Assembly (NCBI GenBank): GCA_013399875.1
Contig: VXAZ01007995.1
Location: forward strand, 3,203,486 to 3,267,485
DNA from: Gymnorhina tibicen
Taxonomy: Eukaryota; Chordata; Aves; Passeriformes; Artamidae
Length of the DNA: 64,000 nucleotides
Direction of reading: 5' to 3'
The notes beneath the pieces were generated by a model. The model made no database searches and was not told the DNA's origin. It saw nothing but the letters and a program-made list of their open reading frames with translations. The position numbers were made by a program, and so were the translations under genes. Position 1 is the first letter of the stretch; the number at the start of each line of letters is the position of its first letter. Positions 25,006 through 39,449 of this stretch are shown here, one piece after another.

Positions 25006-25058
25006 TACGTACAGATCCTGTACGTATCCTGTACAGATACGGTGGTGTATCTGTACAG
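25006..25058. repeat. Two adjacent perfect inverted repeats (hairpins)
   Basis: The first hairpin has a 9-bp stem (TACGTACAG / CTGTACGTA, 25006-25014 and 25018-25026) with a 3-nt loop. The second has a 12-bp stem (CTGTACAGATAC / GTATCTGTACAG, 25029-25040 and 25047-25058) with the 6-nt loop GGTGGT. The two share a CCTGTAC core and are separated by 2 nt. They lie about 480 bp downstream of exon B. The function is unknown; this may be a product of template-switching or small inverted duplications. Confidence 0.9.
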
Positions 25059-27722
25059 ACTGGCTGGTTTTGGGCTTTGCACAAGTGCAGGAGTGGTGTG
25101 TGTGGCTAAATACCACCATTTTAAACATTAAGTAAAAATCCAGTGTGTCCCTCTGCCTGTTTTAAGTGTTCTCCCTGATGTCTGCAGTACTTCTGTGAGC
25201 CTGTGGCAGTACATGCTACTGTCCTTTCTCTCCCTTTTTTTATATCTTTTCCCTTTTCCGATGGAATTCACATTTCTGTGTGATAAGAGTTTAAATAATA
25301 ACCGTTCAGGGCCCAGCTCAGCAGAATCCTGAGCACCAGCTTAAGAGTCTCTTAGAGCTCCCTCGACTTCAAGGCAGCCTGAGATTGCTGTCTCGAGAAC
25401 CAATCTGCTCCTCCTGCTCCCTCTCCTTGGCAATTTCTCATTTCTGACAGAACTTTGCTTCTCATCCCATGGCTCTCGCTATGAACTTTGGCAACAACTC
25501 ACCTTTCGCTACTCACTTCAGTGGGAATTTTGATTAAAGACTGTGGGTTTTAGCAGAGACACGTGCATTTTGATGTATTTATTTTTTGAGTGTATCCGGA
25601 CTGAATTTTCCCAAGCTTATTTAATCTCAAGCTTGGCTGATATTTCTGGCCGAGAAGTTTTGCTTAACTGTTTTTACAGTAGGAAAATATATCATGATAG
25701 CTCATAATTGGACAGGCATTCATAAAAATCAGCTTGTCTAACCCAAGGAGAGAGGTTTATCGGAGATTATTGAACGTGATGGCTTAGATGTAGTTTCCAA
25801 TTTTGGAAATCCCTTAACCAGTACATAAATGGAGCTGAGAAGATAAACTGGGCATCACTGCCCACTTGTCCTGCTCTCCACATTTTTCCAGGGCATCAGC
25901 TACAGACCATGGTTTGAGACAGGATCTTGGACTAGGTGGGTCATGAGTCCAAGCCACTGCAGCTGTTTGTTTGTGTTAACAACAGAAGGGAAATTAAGCC
26001 AATGGATTGGCTAATTCCACATTACATTCTTTAGAAAGTCACTTTTAACTTCTGGGAGGTTTGAGCTTTCCTTCCCTGTCCCCATCAGAGAGCACCTACC
26101 TGAAACTCCCAGGGAGCATCCCTTGGGAAAGCTGGCTCATAAAGAGCAAGTCTCATTTTGTCTTTTAAGCCCATTTCTGGTGATGTTGAAAACTGCCTTT
26201 GTTGCTGGGTTGTTTTGTTTCCCCAGCCCGACCATGACAGGACAGAACAGTCACACGCAGCCGGATTTATTGAAAACTGGGATGCGGGAGATGCCGAGGA
26301 AAGCTTTTTGTTTTGGGTTCTTTGTTCCAGCATCCCTTTGGCCTTTCTCACCAAATTGGGCCATCCCTGCAGGCTATCCCTGCTTTAAGTACAATTAATT
26401 CCTGCTTTCTTCTCTGGGGTGTTTTTTTCTTCATGCAGCAAACACTGAGAAAATTACTGATTTTTTTCAATGCCAAAACTTTTATGTGACCAAAGTACAG
26501 GCAAGTTCATTTCCTCTTCTGATTCAAATGCAGTTTTTTTCCTGAAGGGTTTTTATTTCCTCTTTTCCCCCATGCACTGAATTTGAAGAGTGGCTTTTAT
26601 TGATACATCTTTTTATTTTGTATCCTTATATCTAGTTCTTGAATTCTAAGGGGTTTCTTTGGTACATGCATGGGTCGTGAATTCAAATTGTTTTATAAAA
26701 CCTTGAGGTTTGGTTTTGCATTTTATAAAAGTAAAGGATGTTTTTGATGACGGTTGAGGCTTTCACATATTCCCATGAATTCTGAAGTGCAAAATTTTAG
26801 GAATGCACTTTTGGTTAGGATAGGCATGATAGAGTCTGCAGGAGTTTATTTGCTCCCAGAACAGTGCAGTTTAAGATTCTGCATCTCTAAGACTAACATA
26901 ATGAAGGAGAAATAATTTGAAAATAGAAATATTCTGGATAATGTACTTCAGAAGATATTGCCCTCTATGCCAAGTGTGATCTCTGCATTAATCCTTTAAT
27001 TTTGAGGATATTGGAACTAATGAATGAATAGTAATTAAATTAAATTATATATGTGTATTGTGAATTGTTTTCCAAATTTCATAATCTCCATCATAGTTTC
27101 TGGGAAAGGAAGAATTGGATAAAACTGTGCTGCCAAATAAAATTAGGAAAATAAGTATTTTCCTAAGTAAGGAAATAAGCTTGTTATGAGAAAAGCCCCT
27201 TGGAAACACTTCAACAAATGCAGTTTTACAGACCAGGGCTGCTCTAGGAGGGAGCCCCAAGCCCTGTAGGATGATTCATATGGGCTCAGAGGTATCCTGT
27301 AACTCCCAGGTATAACTGGAGCCAAGGGGCTGGGAAATAGGTTCTTACCCAGAAAACAGCCCTCCCGAGGCAGAGCCCTGCCTGTTCTTCTGGTAGCCTC
27401 CCTGCAGGGAGCTGTGTGCTGCTGTAGTGAAGGTTTACCTGGCTTTTGCACAACTGCATGCAGGAATTGAGGCTCTGTTGATCTCTTGGGGCATCATCCT
27501 CAGCTTATTTTAAGATCCCAGTGCCATGGATGGGTGGTTCTGTAGCATCTAATAATGAATTAGTATAATGAGCTTGGCTGAGGCAGAAGGCACCACGCAG
27601 GTGTCTGCAAATTACAGTCAGGTTTGGCTCAGTGTGTCCTGCTCCATGACTGTAGAATCAAAAAACCCCCCAAAAAACCCCAGACAAATCCAGTGAGTGG
27701 CTTCAAATGAAAAAGAAGATGC

Positions 27723-27753
27723 TGATATCCTGGCATATCCTGATATCCTGGCA
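27723..27753. repeat. Small direct repeat, period 18 bp
   Basis: TGATATCCTGGCA occurs at 27723-27735 and again at 27741-27753, with an additional ATATCCTG between them. It is a short local duplication. Confidence 0.8.
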
Positions 27754-30142
27754 GGAGCCTGGTGCCACAGAGCTGGAAGATGCAGGTGTCAGAAATCCCT
27801 CCTGGGCTGAAACAATGGCAGAGTGTAAAGCCCTGTCCCCATAACCAAAAATGCACTTTACTATCAGAAAAAAACAGCTCACCCAGGTGGAGAGAGATGT
27901 GGCAACCCCTCTGACCAGATCTAAATAATCTTCACACAGGGACAGACTCCACAGCCTGGTCCCAGCAGATCTGGAGGTCAGGCCACCACTGGAAACACCA
28001 ACTCTGCTTTCACATGGAAGATGTGGCCATTGAACTGATTGGAATAGAGCAGGCAAATTAATTTGAGCAACTCTGCATGTTTATGGGCTGCTTGTTACCT
28101 ATATTTTATACACAGATTTTCTCACTTCTTCATCCTGCCTTCCTGTTAAAAAGAAGGCTGATCAAAATCTTTCAACGGATTAGTTTTTTGGTAAAAAACT
28201 GGGCATTTGGGGAAAACCAAATTCTTCTGTTTTCTTCTGGAAAAAAATGTCCACTTTTTGCAGATGTCAATCAAAATCCCAGGTTCTTGAGTGTCATCGT
28301 CCTCCTGTAAACTGGGATTGCCACTAAAAGTTTCGCTGTGTGCCATTTAGAGCTGTGCTGAAAGACCTTGTGGTGCATCATAGGAGAGCTGGTTCAAAGT
28401 CTGGCCTGTAACAGCACGAGGCTGTGAAACATCCAGCAGACAAATCCTGGGGACAAAGGAGTGGGCAGGGGACAGGCATTTGAATATCCAAGCAAGCGGA
28501 GATAAAATAGTTTTTCATAAAGTGAAGCAAAGCTTTTTTATGCTGTTGAAAGATGGGGGGATTTTTTTCCAGTCAAAAGTATTAAAACAAAAAAAAAATT
28601 ACACAATTATTAGAGGAGCTTTTCAGTTTTCTGTCATTCTTAAAACTAAAAAATAGACTTTTTGATAGATTTCCCCTTTTTCTGCCTTCCATGACTTTAC
28701 TCACTATTTAAATATGTTGGAGTAATTCAGACTTTTAATTTATTCCTTTATAAAACACATGGAAGTGAAAATAGCCATTTATTCTTTCTACTTTCATTTC
28801 TTTCTCTTGTCCAAGAAAAATACAGGCTCTGGGTAGAAGGGACCCAGCTCTGTACCCAGTTCTGTAGTTTTTGTTCTTCTCCTGCCAGAGTTTACCATGT
28901 TCAGATTTAGTGTGAAAATCTCACCATACCTGTATTTACAGTCACTGTACCCTAGGAATGAAACAGCAGTTATTGTTTGTGCAGTTAAATGATATTTTTC
29001 ATGTAATGGGCAGGGTAACATTTCCCTTTGAATGAATGAAGGTAGCTAAATAGAGTACTTCCAAGTAAAATTTGGGCATTTGCCTGGGTTTTGTGTTTTG
29101 AAAATTGTGATGGTTTGCTTGGGATTATTGATCTGTAATAGCAGTGAAGTGCCTTAGACCTCATTTATACAGACAATTTATAAAGGTCCTTTTACAGTCA
29201 AGAAAGAGACACACAGCCAAGAGCACACGGGCTGTTAAAAAGAGTTAATATTTTGGCAACTAAGACCGTATACATGAAGTCAATGTTTAAGAAAAAAACC
29301 ACCCTGGTTTATTTCATTTTTACGGGCAAATAATTTTCAAGTAACACTTATGATAACAGATGGATAAATTTATGTCTGCAGTTAATTTGAACGATAATTT
29401 CCTTAGGATGTTTTACTTGCGTTTTTTTCTTTCTTTCTTTTATGAGAGCTGTCAGTTTTGTAGCTGAGAGCTGGATTTACTGCTTCAGACATTCAGATGC
29501 TGCTCCAGTTCACAATGTTTATTAGCAGCCAAATCAGTAGGCTTTAAGGCAGTGGGTTTTGTTTCTTAAAATAATAAATATATCATGGAGAATATTCTTT
29601 TAGTGTTGAGATGGAGTTGAAATGCAAGTACCATAGCATCTCCCACAGCAAGAGGGGAAGCAGATTGTGTCTGGACCACAGTTCTGGGGTGGAGGAAAGC
29701 ACACGTTTAACCACCCCACCAGCCCCCACAGCATCTGAGAGGTCAGAGAGGACCCAGCTGTGGCGTGGAGGAAGCCAGAATGCCCACAGCTCCTGATGAA
29801 GCTGGTGATAACAGGGATGTGTTTGTGTGAAAGTCAGAGCACTCTTGCTCATCTGCAGGCTTAAGTGGCTGAGTTTAGGTACATATTTATTGATGGGTTG
29901 GGTTTAAATTTCTGAGATGTTCTGTAAGAAAATAAATACAAGCTCCGTTGTAGGTGTCTGTGTGCTGCCGTGAAAACATGGGAATTCATCCCAGAGCAGG
30001 AACAGCAGAAGTAGAATTTGATGATTTCCATGCTCAGAACAGCATGAATTTACCTGCCTGTCCTGCAGAGCTCTCTCAGTCATCACTGGATGGGCAGTGT
30101 CATCAGGAATGATTCTGATCATCATAAATTAGACTGTTAGCA

Positions 30143-30210
30143 GGAATCATAGAACAGTTTGGGTTGAAAGAAACCTTTAAAGGTCATTTGATCCAAGCTC
30201 TCAAACAGCA
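30143..30210 (-). mobile_element. Short CR1 LINE 3'-end fragment, antisense
   Basis: The + strand carries GAATCATAGAACAGTTTGGG followed by TTGAAAGAAACCTTTAAAGG and a GATCCAAGCTC segment, the reverse complement of the last ~65 bp of a CR1 3' end. It ends abruptly, so it is either a very short 5'-truncated insertion or the remnant of a larger copy. Confidence 0.8.
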
Positions 30211-31151
30211 ATGTTACTTGCTTCCAAAGTAAATGTTCTCTGATGGTTCTTCATAATGGGGCTCAGAAGTGGGTTGCACTCCATTTTCAGTAGGGAAAGA
30301 GAGAACTGTGCAACTTTTATATAGCATGGGGCTGGTGTGAGAGCACAGTTAGAATATAAAATCTCCTCCTTGTAGTCCTCAGCTCCAGCTCTTTCCCTTT
30401 CGTCCTTTCTGCAGAGGATTCCCAAGGGAATTTCAGCACACGTCATTTTAGGTACTTGATGTACCAAAGACAGAAGTAGGCTCGCTCTTCATCTTCTGCA
30501 ATGAGCAGGAGTTGCAGACATCTCCAGGGTGACTCAGGTCTTGCATGGTCTTGATCACCACTGAGATGCTCTTATTTTTCTCTGAAAACTGAAGCATGCC
30601 TGAGGAGATATCCAGATGATGTAGCTTGAACATGCTTCATCAATGGGTAACAAGGTGACTACAACTGAGCTGGAACATTATGGATGTTGAATTTGAGCGG
30701 GGAGAGGCCAGAGGAGAGGTGGCAGTGGTATTTTGTTGGAGAACCATATTTCTACTCAGTAGTATGGAAAAGGAAAGGAAGTGATGGATACGCTGAGCAA
30801 CTTAAACTCAACTAATTAAAATCCTGAGAGCCTTTGTGAAAGCCATTAGCACCTGCCTCGGGATCTGGCACTGGGGCTCACATGTGTTACTTGGAAGTGT
30901 TTTTTCAGGAGGGAAGTGCCTTGAGGCCTCTGTCCAGCTGCACACGGAGGGACGGGGATTTACAGATGTTGAATATGCAAATAGCTGCTTTACACTCCCA
31001 ACTGAGGCAGTATTGCGTGCAAATCAGGCACCAGGTTGCACCACTGTTGTGTCACTGGGAACCAGCTCATCGGAAGTCTGGTCCTCCCTCCACCAGGATT
31101 GTGGAGCTCTTTGCCATTTTCACTCGTCATCTCCAATCCTGTGTAGAACAC

Positions 31152-31190
31152 AAAAGGAAAAAAGGGAGGAAGAAAAAAAGAAAAAATAAA
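31152..31190. repeat. A/G-rich low-complexity tract
   Basis: About 39 bases of A-rich purine sequence with scattered G, ending in AAAAAATAAA. The AATAAA hexamer here is a chance product of the tract rather than evidence of a transcript end. Confidence 0.8.
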
Positions 31191-34100
31191 GCACTTGCAG
31201 GCTGGAATATAAAGAGACTTTATCCCCTGGGTCAGGAGTCCTGATCCAACGCTGATTAGTGGTGCTACTGACATCACCAGCACAGTTCATCAACGGGTTC
31301 TCTCAGTGGAGCAAGAAGTTGGCGACCAGGAGATTGAACTTGGCCAGCCTACAAAAGAGAAGAAAAGGGTGAATTAACAGTTTGCAGATGCTAGAATTCC
31401 CCCTGCTCATGTTTATTTGGGCATCCAGATGCTTGTAGTGAGGTCAGCCTGTTTTTGTGTATGGACTTCTTTTACTATTAGTTTTTAAGGCAAAGTATCA
31501 CTTTGCTCTTAGAAATAGACTTGCATGCTAATTTTGACCAAAACCATGCAATTGATTCATTTAAAAGTCTTCATTAAACAGGCAGTGCCTGATTCTCTTT
31601 TCAGACACTCTGTTGTAAATCAGGAGATACTCCACTGGGAAAAAGCTTGTTCCAAGTGCAAATCCAGCCTGCAGCCTTTTAAAATAAAAATAAAAAAATT
31701 GGAGGGAGCATTTTTGTATGTACATTGATCTTGTATAATATGGGGGTTTGGAAGTCCCTGAATATTTGCTTTTCACCTGAAGCTTAAATCAGCAAAGAGC
31801 GCCTCAGTTAGGGAGGCCAAAATAAACCTGCCTGCACCACCCTTTTGTGAAAAGGGAACTTCTGTTCTGAAGGCTGATTCCTGTAATTCTGATTTGAGAA
31901 ACTCTTGTTGTATAACAAGATATTAATTGTAGAAACACAGCGTTAGCCTATGCAATGGTGAGAGCCGTCTTGAGGCCTCTGTCACCTGTACCAGCCACGG
32001 AAGGCAAGACACGTGGCAGACAAAAGAACATATTCCAGTGTTTGGGGCTGCAGTTTGTTTTTTCTCCTGGTACGTCACCCCCTAAACTGTTGAGGGAAGC
32101 TGGACAAGCCCTAGACACTGTTTGGTGGTCTGGTAGAGAGTTCATTGTGCTCAACGGGGAGCCCAGCCTGGCTGCTGCCCACCTTTGTTTCATTGTTGCT
32201 CCACTGAAGGTGTGTGCAACCCCAAATCCAGGTCTTTGTTTGCCGGTCACAGATATTCAAATAAATGCTGAAAGCAACTAAAATGGGCCTTGAAACTGCA
32301 GTGTGTACATTCACCATCTCTGGTGTGATTCTGCCCGTGACGAATGGGGAAAGTTGCCTGTACGCTGTAGGATTTGGGTTTAAAGAAGCACGTACATTAA
32401 TGTCAGCTCCTCTGGGTGCCTGACATTTTCATATCGTATTTATTATTATGCCTTTGCCAAATTCTACTGTGTAAGTCTAATTCTGCCTGCCTGTTCTCAA
32501 AGGAAAGAAAACTCTATTGGCCCCTCCTGTCCCATAATATGGGGATTTTGGCTATGCCCTTACTGTATTTCTCCTCAGTATTTGAGATGTAAAAAATATA
32601 GACATAATTTGGGAAATTTTCTCTTCAGAACTGAAGAACCATGAGAGGCTTAAGGACTCTGCTGAACAGGAATGGGCTTAAGCATGGGATGAAATACTTT
32701 TTCACCCCCACACACACGCAAGAGCTTGCTGTGGATCCACAGCCCACCCTGTAAGCTCTCAGGAGACCAGGCAGGGCTCCCATATAACTCTAGATTTCAT
32801 AATGGGAGTGTTGAAATCAATATATGGATGCCAGACAACTCATCACTTCCCATCCCAAAACTCAGCTGAAAGTTCCCATCCAGCTCTAACAGTGCTGTTG
32901 GGAAGGTTTTAAAAGAGCAATGTGGTGAACCCACAGACTGGCAACCTTCCTCTAACACTGAGGTTTCTGTGGGATGCTCCTGTGAAAGGCAAACAGATTG
33001 CAAAGGATCCAAGGACCTTGTCTCAGCTGGGATACCTTTGTGGGCTGCCTGCAGTGATTAAAATGTCTCTGCACCCAAGTGTACTTTTAGCCCCCCTGCT
33101 GTCTGGTGTTGTCCCGGAGCAGAAGGAAATCTGGTCACTCCATTTCCTTGATTTCAGAGCCTGGAGTGCAAGCAAAGGTCCTTCGGTGGTGTTTCGCATT
33201 AACGCAAGTGGGTGGCGTTGACCTGAGTTCACGCTCCTTTCTTCTGCCCCTCCTGCCTGGGTGCGTACTCTGGAGGAGGAGCAGGGATGTCCCAAGGCAT
33301 CCTGGACCACCATAGCTGAATCCCCTGCAGCTCTACTCTTGGAGCCTCCAGCTGTTGAAGCAGAAGCTGGAAAGGGAATTTAGTAAAGTCAGGAATTTAG
33401 GAACCAGTTTGTACTGCTTGTGGTGTTGGTCTCTTAGCGGTTCAAGCCATTTCTGACCACTTTTAGAGCCAAGTTGCAGGAGGACTGCATATGGAGAAGA
33501 ACCAGTGGTAGTCTTGGTGCCCTGGAAAGGCAGGGCATGACTGCTGGCTGGAGTCAGTTGTTTTGCGAAAGTGGATTTGAAACTGAAAGCTTTAGAAAGC
33601 CTGGCTGTAATTTATGTGGATTTCTTGAGGATTTTTACTGGTATGGAAACTGGGACTGGAAATCTCATTAAACTGGGCGTTCTTGTGAGAGTTTCAGGTT
33701 TTCTTAGTCATGGTTGTGCCAGGAATATCATCAGAGAAAACTTGCTGAGAAAGGATTTATGGATCTGGGATCAGATCCTATTCTCACTGAATTAATGATA
33801 GTTCTGCAACTGACATCAAGGTGACTGGCATGCGCACCTGGATGAGACATTATTTATTTGTCATTCCAGGTCTTTAATCTAGGCTGCTACTTTCACATCA
33901 ATACCCTCTTTATAAGCCTATTAAATCCCAGTTCCATTGTTATTTTCTCTGGTAGATCAGAAGAGATGTGTCAAGGAAAAGAAAATGTATGCATAGTATA
34001 CCTCTGCCCAAAAACAATATTTAAACATCAGAAATGTAAAGTGAAGGTAGAATTACTTAGAGGGGCAGAAGGGAAATAATTAAAGCTCCAGCCGGGAAGA

Positions 34101-35308
34101 CGAGATGTCGTAAACTTCAGTTATTCACCTCTCTTAGACATTCAAAACACAAACTCTGCCACCGTTCAGGCATTTTATAGAGGCCTGCAGAAAGCAACAG
34201 AGGTCTCTTGGACAAAATTGCTCTGGTGGCAACTGAAACTGGGCTCAAGCCCAAGTCCAATAGCTGAGCTGCCGTCTGAAACTGGAAAACATTCGGGTTC
34301 GTGCCTGAATCTCAGCTCCCTCTCTGCTCTCTGCAGTAGAAACCCTGAATCTTGACTGAACTGATGGGGAGTGAGAAGAAACTTCAATCTGTGGAAAAGT
34401 GTTGCTGTTTCAAATTGGTTTTTGAAAAGATTACTCACAAAACTAGAAAATACGGTAATTCTTGGCAAAAATGGACTGACTCGGAGGTAGGCAAACCCTT
34501 CTTCGTAGAAAAGCTTGCTAAAGAGTTGTGAACTGAAATATGGCAAAATATGATTTCAGAACTACCAGGCTTTGCTCCCATCAACCTCCAGGCAGGCAGC
34601 GGGAAAGAAGAGACAGGTGAATAAACAAAAATCCAGATGAATCCACCTTGGAACTTTTAGTTTGCAAGAGGTGATCAATGAGATCTACCAAATGCTTAGG
34701 TGTCGAGAAACTGTTGCTCATCGCCTGAAAATTATTCTGCCAGAGAACCTCCAAGCACCTTTTTAATCTAAACACAACATTTTGGTGGAGTTCAGCTTTG
34801 GAACTCTCTGTCAGAAAAGTGAAATCTCCCATCATTTTCCTGGAATAATGTTGCAGGACTGAAACCTATGTGACTTGTATTTAAATTAATAACTTAAGTC
34901 ATTTTTAGTATTTTTCTGAACTTTATTATGGGAAATACCTCAAATACTGAGGTTTGCAAACTTTTTAAAATAGTGTTTATACACTGAAAGTAAATGGAGA
35001 GAAAAATCAAATGCCACCACTGGGTTAACTCAGTATGAAATTCAGCACCAGTTTTCAGTATTTATACAGAATTCACATTCACTTTGTGTTTTTCCTTGAG
35101 GTGTTTGAGGTACAGTGAAACTGCTGTGAGGTTCTTATCACTTAGCGATCTGGTCTGGTTCCAGTTGAAAATTCTGCAGTGCCTCTCGCTGGGAGGATTG
35201 GTTTAAAAGGAACAGAGATCTGCCAAAGAAATAAAGACTTCATTATTGACATCAATGCTATTTTTAATCTGGTTTCCTAAGGAAATGAGGCTTAGGCAAT
35301 GGCAGTGT

Positions 35309-35352
35309 TTGTGAGTACGCGTGTGTGTATATATAGGTGTGTGTGACTGTGT
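35309..35352. repeat. Imperfect (GT)n/(TA)n microsatellite
   Basis: Alternating purine-pyrimidine sequence, GTGTGTGTATATATAGGTGTGTGTG, with interruptions. It is a short, old dinucleotide repeat. Confidence 0.75.
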
Positions 35353-38300
35353 CCTTCGCCCTCGTAAATTTTTCATCTGTTGGCTGATTATAACCAAACC
35401 TGACAGATGGCTGAGTCTCCAAGATAATAAGTTCTTGCATGCCTCATGAAAATAAGTGATTGGATAGAAGAAAAAGACATTCATAGTGTGCATCCACTGA
35501 AAGGGCACAGCATGAGCTCAACTTTTATCAAGAGCTCAGAAAATCCCAGTGGGAGAGGGAGGTGAGACACATCAGCATAGACAGGAGCATTTTTCTGGTT
35601 CCTCTGGACGTGGGAGGGTTTGGGGTGTAGTGCATAGATCAGACATGGTGTGGTTTAAATGTAGCGATGACGTTTACAGCAAATAGTTATTATTTAGAGT
35701 GTCTGAGGAGCCACGTTACCTCTGGGCTGCCCTCTAATGAGGAGTTCATTCTCAAGGCCAGAGCAATAGCGGGGAGCAGGTTAATAAATGTGACCGAGGC
35801 ATGGCTCCAGGACTCTATAAACCTAATGAGTCGTGGGCACTCAAACTGTGCAGCCTCAGTACTGCTAATTGGCCAAGTGTGCCATCAACCATGCCCAAAA
35901 ATGTTCTTAAGTGGCCAAGGGGTGAAAAGAGCATCAGAAGCTCCTGTGAGTCCAGGAGGCAGCCTGGGGCAGCATTCCTGTGTGCAGAGTTCAGGAACAC
36001 TTTCCCCACAATCAAGGTCATTCCCTCGAGAGCTGAAGCAGCTCACTGGCAGTGGGGAACAAAACTAAGAAACAAAGGAAAGAGTAAAGCATGACCTGGA
36101 GGAAAGGGGTTTGCAACTTTAGCTGATCAGACAAGGGAATTGTTGTCACATAGCAGTTGGAGAAGATTCTCAGAAAACATTGTGATGAGGAGAGTACTTG
36201 AAACCTTTCCAAGGAAAAAAACAGATGGGGATCAGAAAAACCAAGCCAGGGTTAGCTCTTAATTTTACTCTTTTTTGCTTGAGATTGAAAATTATGTATC
36301 TAGTGTCTTGGTAACAGTGACTGCTGTTGGGGTGGGACTCTCCCTCTTGAACTCTAGGTGTCTGAAAGTTCAGTGTGTGTTCTGTGTAAGACCGTCAGTT
36401 CCTTTGAAACCCTCAGAGGACAAATCCTCCCACTTATCTCAGATGCATATTTTAAGATGGAAGGAATTGCCCTCTGGAGATGTCTTTCCACTGACCACAG
36501 AGGAAGCCTAGAATACTGGCCTCTAACAGATGCCTGACTTTCAGATGAGTGGGATTTATTGAACCCTGAGAGCAGGAGTGAAGAATTCAGGGTGTTCTGT
36601 CCTTACCTCTACCTGACCTTGAACAAGCTGCTTGGTGCGCTGAGAGCTCCCTGAGCAACGTTTTGCGTTGCTGCCAATGGCAGAACATTGTTAGTCCTGA
36701 GACAAGTTTGCAAGCAGAAGGCTGACACAGGATTGCTTTCCATCATGCCTTGGAGAGCATCTCGGCGTGGTCTCAAGGGGAGAAGAAAGCCCTCTGCTAC
36801 CAGCTCTGGAAAACTGATCCAGGCCTGGGTTTCTTTGGGGTGGGAGAAGGAGCTGTAACACCCGACCGTGTGCAGCTTTCACATCCTGTCGTGCGATACG
36901 GTTGGAGCCCAAGGTTGGCCAAACATTTTGTCCACTGTGCAGATGCCCCTGTGACCCCTAGTGCTCAGAGCAAACTCTCTATCTCTGTGATTGTACAGAA
37001 GAGGGGGATTTGGACATGCTGAAGTGTAAAGTGTTTCCATCTTTACTCTACTCTTGGCTGGAGGGAACAAAAGCCACTTCAGTGCCAGCGCAGTCATTCA
37101 CAGCCTGGCCTGCCTGGAGACAGAACTGCAGACAGGAGAGCAGGCTGTCATTTCTGTTCATGAGCCATGGTTATCCCTTTTTCAAGGGAAGAAGCAAGCA
37201 GTCAAAATCAAAAAAAAATATTTTGACACCCCATGTGTTGGATTTTTCACTGTCCTCTTACAGCTGGGCCAAAGCGGTGTAAGCACTGTTGGTGAGGAGT
37301 GATTTGGACCTGGAGACCCTTTGAAAAAGCCTTTTGATATCTCTTGGTTTTTTGCATGCAAGACTTAGAGACAAATAAGAAGGCGTGTGGGTGGGTTTTC
37401 TGTTTTGTTTTTTTAGCATTATGGAGAGACTCACCAGATAGTCTCCCCTGTGGGGGTCACTCACCGAGCCTGTACTATTTACTCAGCATTTCTCTGAAAC
37501 ACCAGCATCTTAGAAGTTGTCTTCCTGAATTTACATTCCCAGCTCAATCATCTCCCACACAATGAAGGCCCCAGTGTTGGCTTCCCTTTAAGTCCTGCGC
37601 TGCACAGTGCTCCCGTCAAAAGGGAGCCCTTGGTCCTGGCGCTTTTGTTTTTCTTCAGACCTGCCAATCACCCCGCTTGCCTTTGCCCAAAGTTTGTTGT
37701 CTTTGCAGCTGGTCCCAGCGTGAGCTACCAAAAGCCTGGCTGAGCCTGATGGGGGATTCTGTCAGCCTAACCCCAACACACGATCCTCCACCTCCCCGCC
37801 TCACAAAGGGCCTTTTCACCGGCCCACCGCAGCCCCAAGATTTCATTTCACGTGTTACAATTAATCTGTATTTATTGCCACTTATCTTAAATGGCTAACA
37901 ATATCAAGAGTTTAAAAAGTGCTTTTAATGTCAAACTGGGTCAATTAAAACTCTACTTAAAATATTTGCAAAACTCCTCGCCTGAAAGTTGCCCCCTCAG
38001 TCTGCTGTTAACCAAAATGGTTTAAATAAATACACGCAGCTTGAGGAGACTGACATTTGGTAAAATTCCTCTTGATATTTTAGTAGAATCCAGGATTAAT
38101 TTCCTTACTCCTACACTTGCTTTTCATTCACTTGCTTTTTTATTTAATAAAAGGAGAAAAATGAATAATACTTTAGATGGTTATAAATATTTGAAAAATT
38201 GAAACAATCAATTAAAAACCCTCAAGAGATAGCCTCATAACTTTTAATGCCAGAAGAGACTGTTAGATTAATTGGTTTGCTCTCCTGGAATTTCATCCTG

Positions 38301-39449
38301 TTCTTTTGTGGACCCTAGCACCATGTGTTTAACTCTGAATTTCAAACCATGGGCCACAAGTACTAGTTTTTAACTCCTTCAGTATTGAGGTTGGGCATGA
38401 GAAATAAAGAACTAGAACATAGTTAAGATAGTAAAAAGTTAAATAATGAAAGAGTAGCTTTTACTTGTGTAAGTTGGGTTTTACTGAAGGCTAAAGATGG
38501 CCAGAGGAATTCATTTTTTCCCCTTGCAGGAAAGCCCCCATTTTTGCCTTGAACATCAATTTTAAAGCTCAGTTTGCAGGACAGTCCTAATAAATTGCAT
38601 TAAATAAGTGCTGCTGTACTGCCCATGGGGACTCAGAACTCTCAGAACTAACGCGAGGTTGCACTTTGTTAGGGTGGTGACACACATCAGGTGGAGAAGC
38701 CCCAAGAGGGACCCCCAGGTAGGACTTAGCTGGGTTAGATGCTGTGGATGCACAGATTAAGTGAGATCCCAGGCTCAGGGAATTAACTACCTAAACTTTG
38801 GTTCACATGGAGCCACTTGGACTTAAACGTCTGATCCTCAAACACTTACTGTGAGGAACAACATTAATGGAGCCTGGTTTCCTATGGATTTAGGCCATTT
38901 GCTTGGATTCCCAGCAGTCTAATAAGGTTTGAGCTGTAGCTGAGTCATTTCTATTAATTAGGGCATTTGTATTATCTTTATGGGTCTCTGGTGTCCCTAA
39001 AAAGTCTCACTCTGCAACTTTTCTTTCCACGGGACAAATTGGGGAGTCTCTATCCAGCCATCTGTATTCATAAAATACATAAGAAAGGACTCTCTTGGAG
39101 ACAGCTGCTCTTCTGTCTAATAGATTTGAAATTTGCCCATGGGTTCAGAATATTTCAAGGGAGATCATAAAAACAAAAACATAGACACAGAGAGACAGCA
39201 GGATCCTGTAAGCATCGTGTTTTTTGGAAGCAAGCTTAAAATGAAATTGCCATATTTATGCAGTGTAAATATTGCACAACTTGAGGACGCCAAATGGTTT
39301 CGATTATTTCTTTAGTAATTTCTTCCTGTAGAATATTTAATTAAACAAATCTGACTTTCTCAATTTTTTTTTTATTTTTATAGATTAGACATGGAAACAC
39401 ATCTTCAAGAATTTCTGTTGTGTAAAAAAATAACATTAAAAAAACCCTA

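Noticed and set aside
31311..31350. GTTGGCGACCAGGAGATTGA, faintly like a retroviral primer-binding region
   Set aside because: No flanking LTR pair, no TG...CA ends and no retroviral coding remnants nearby.
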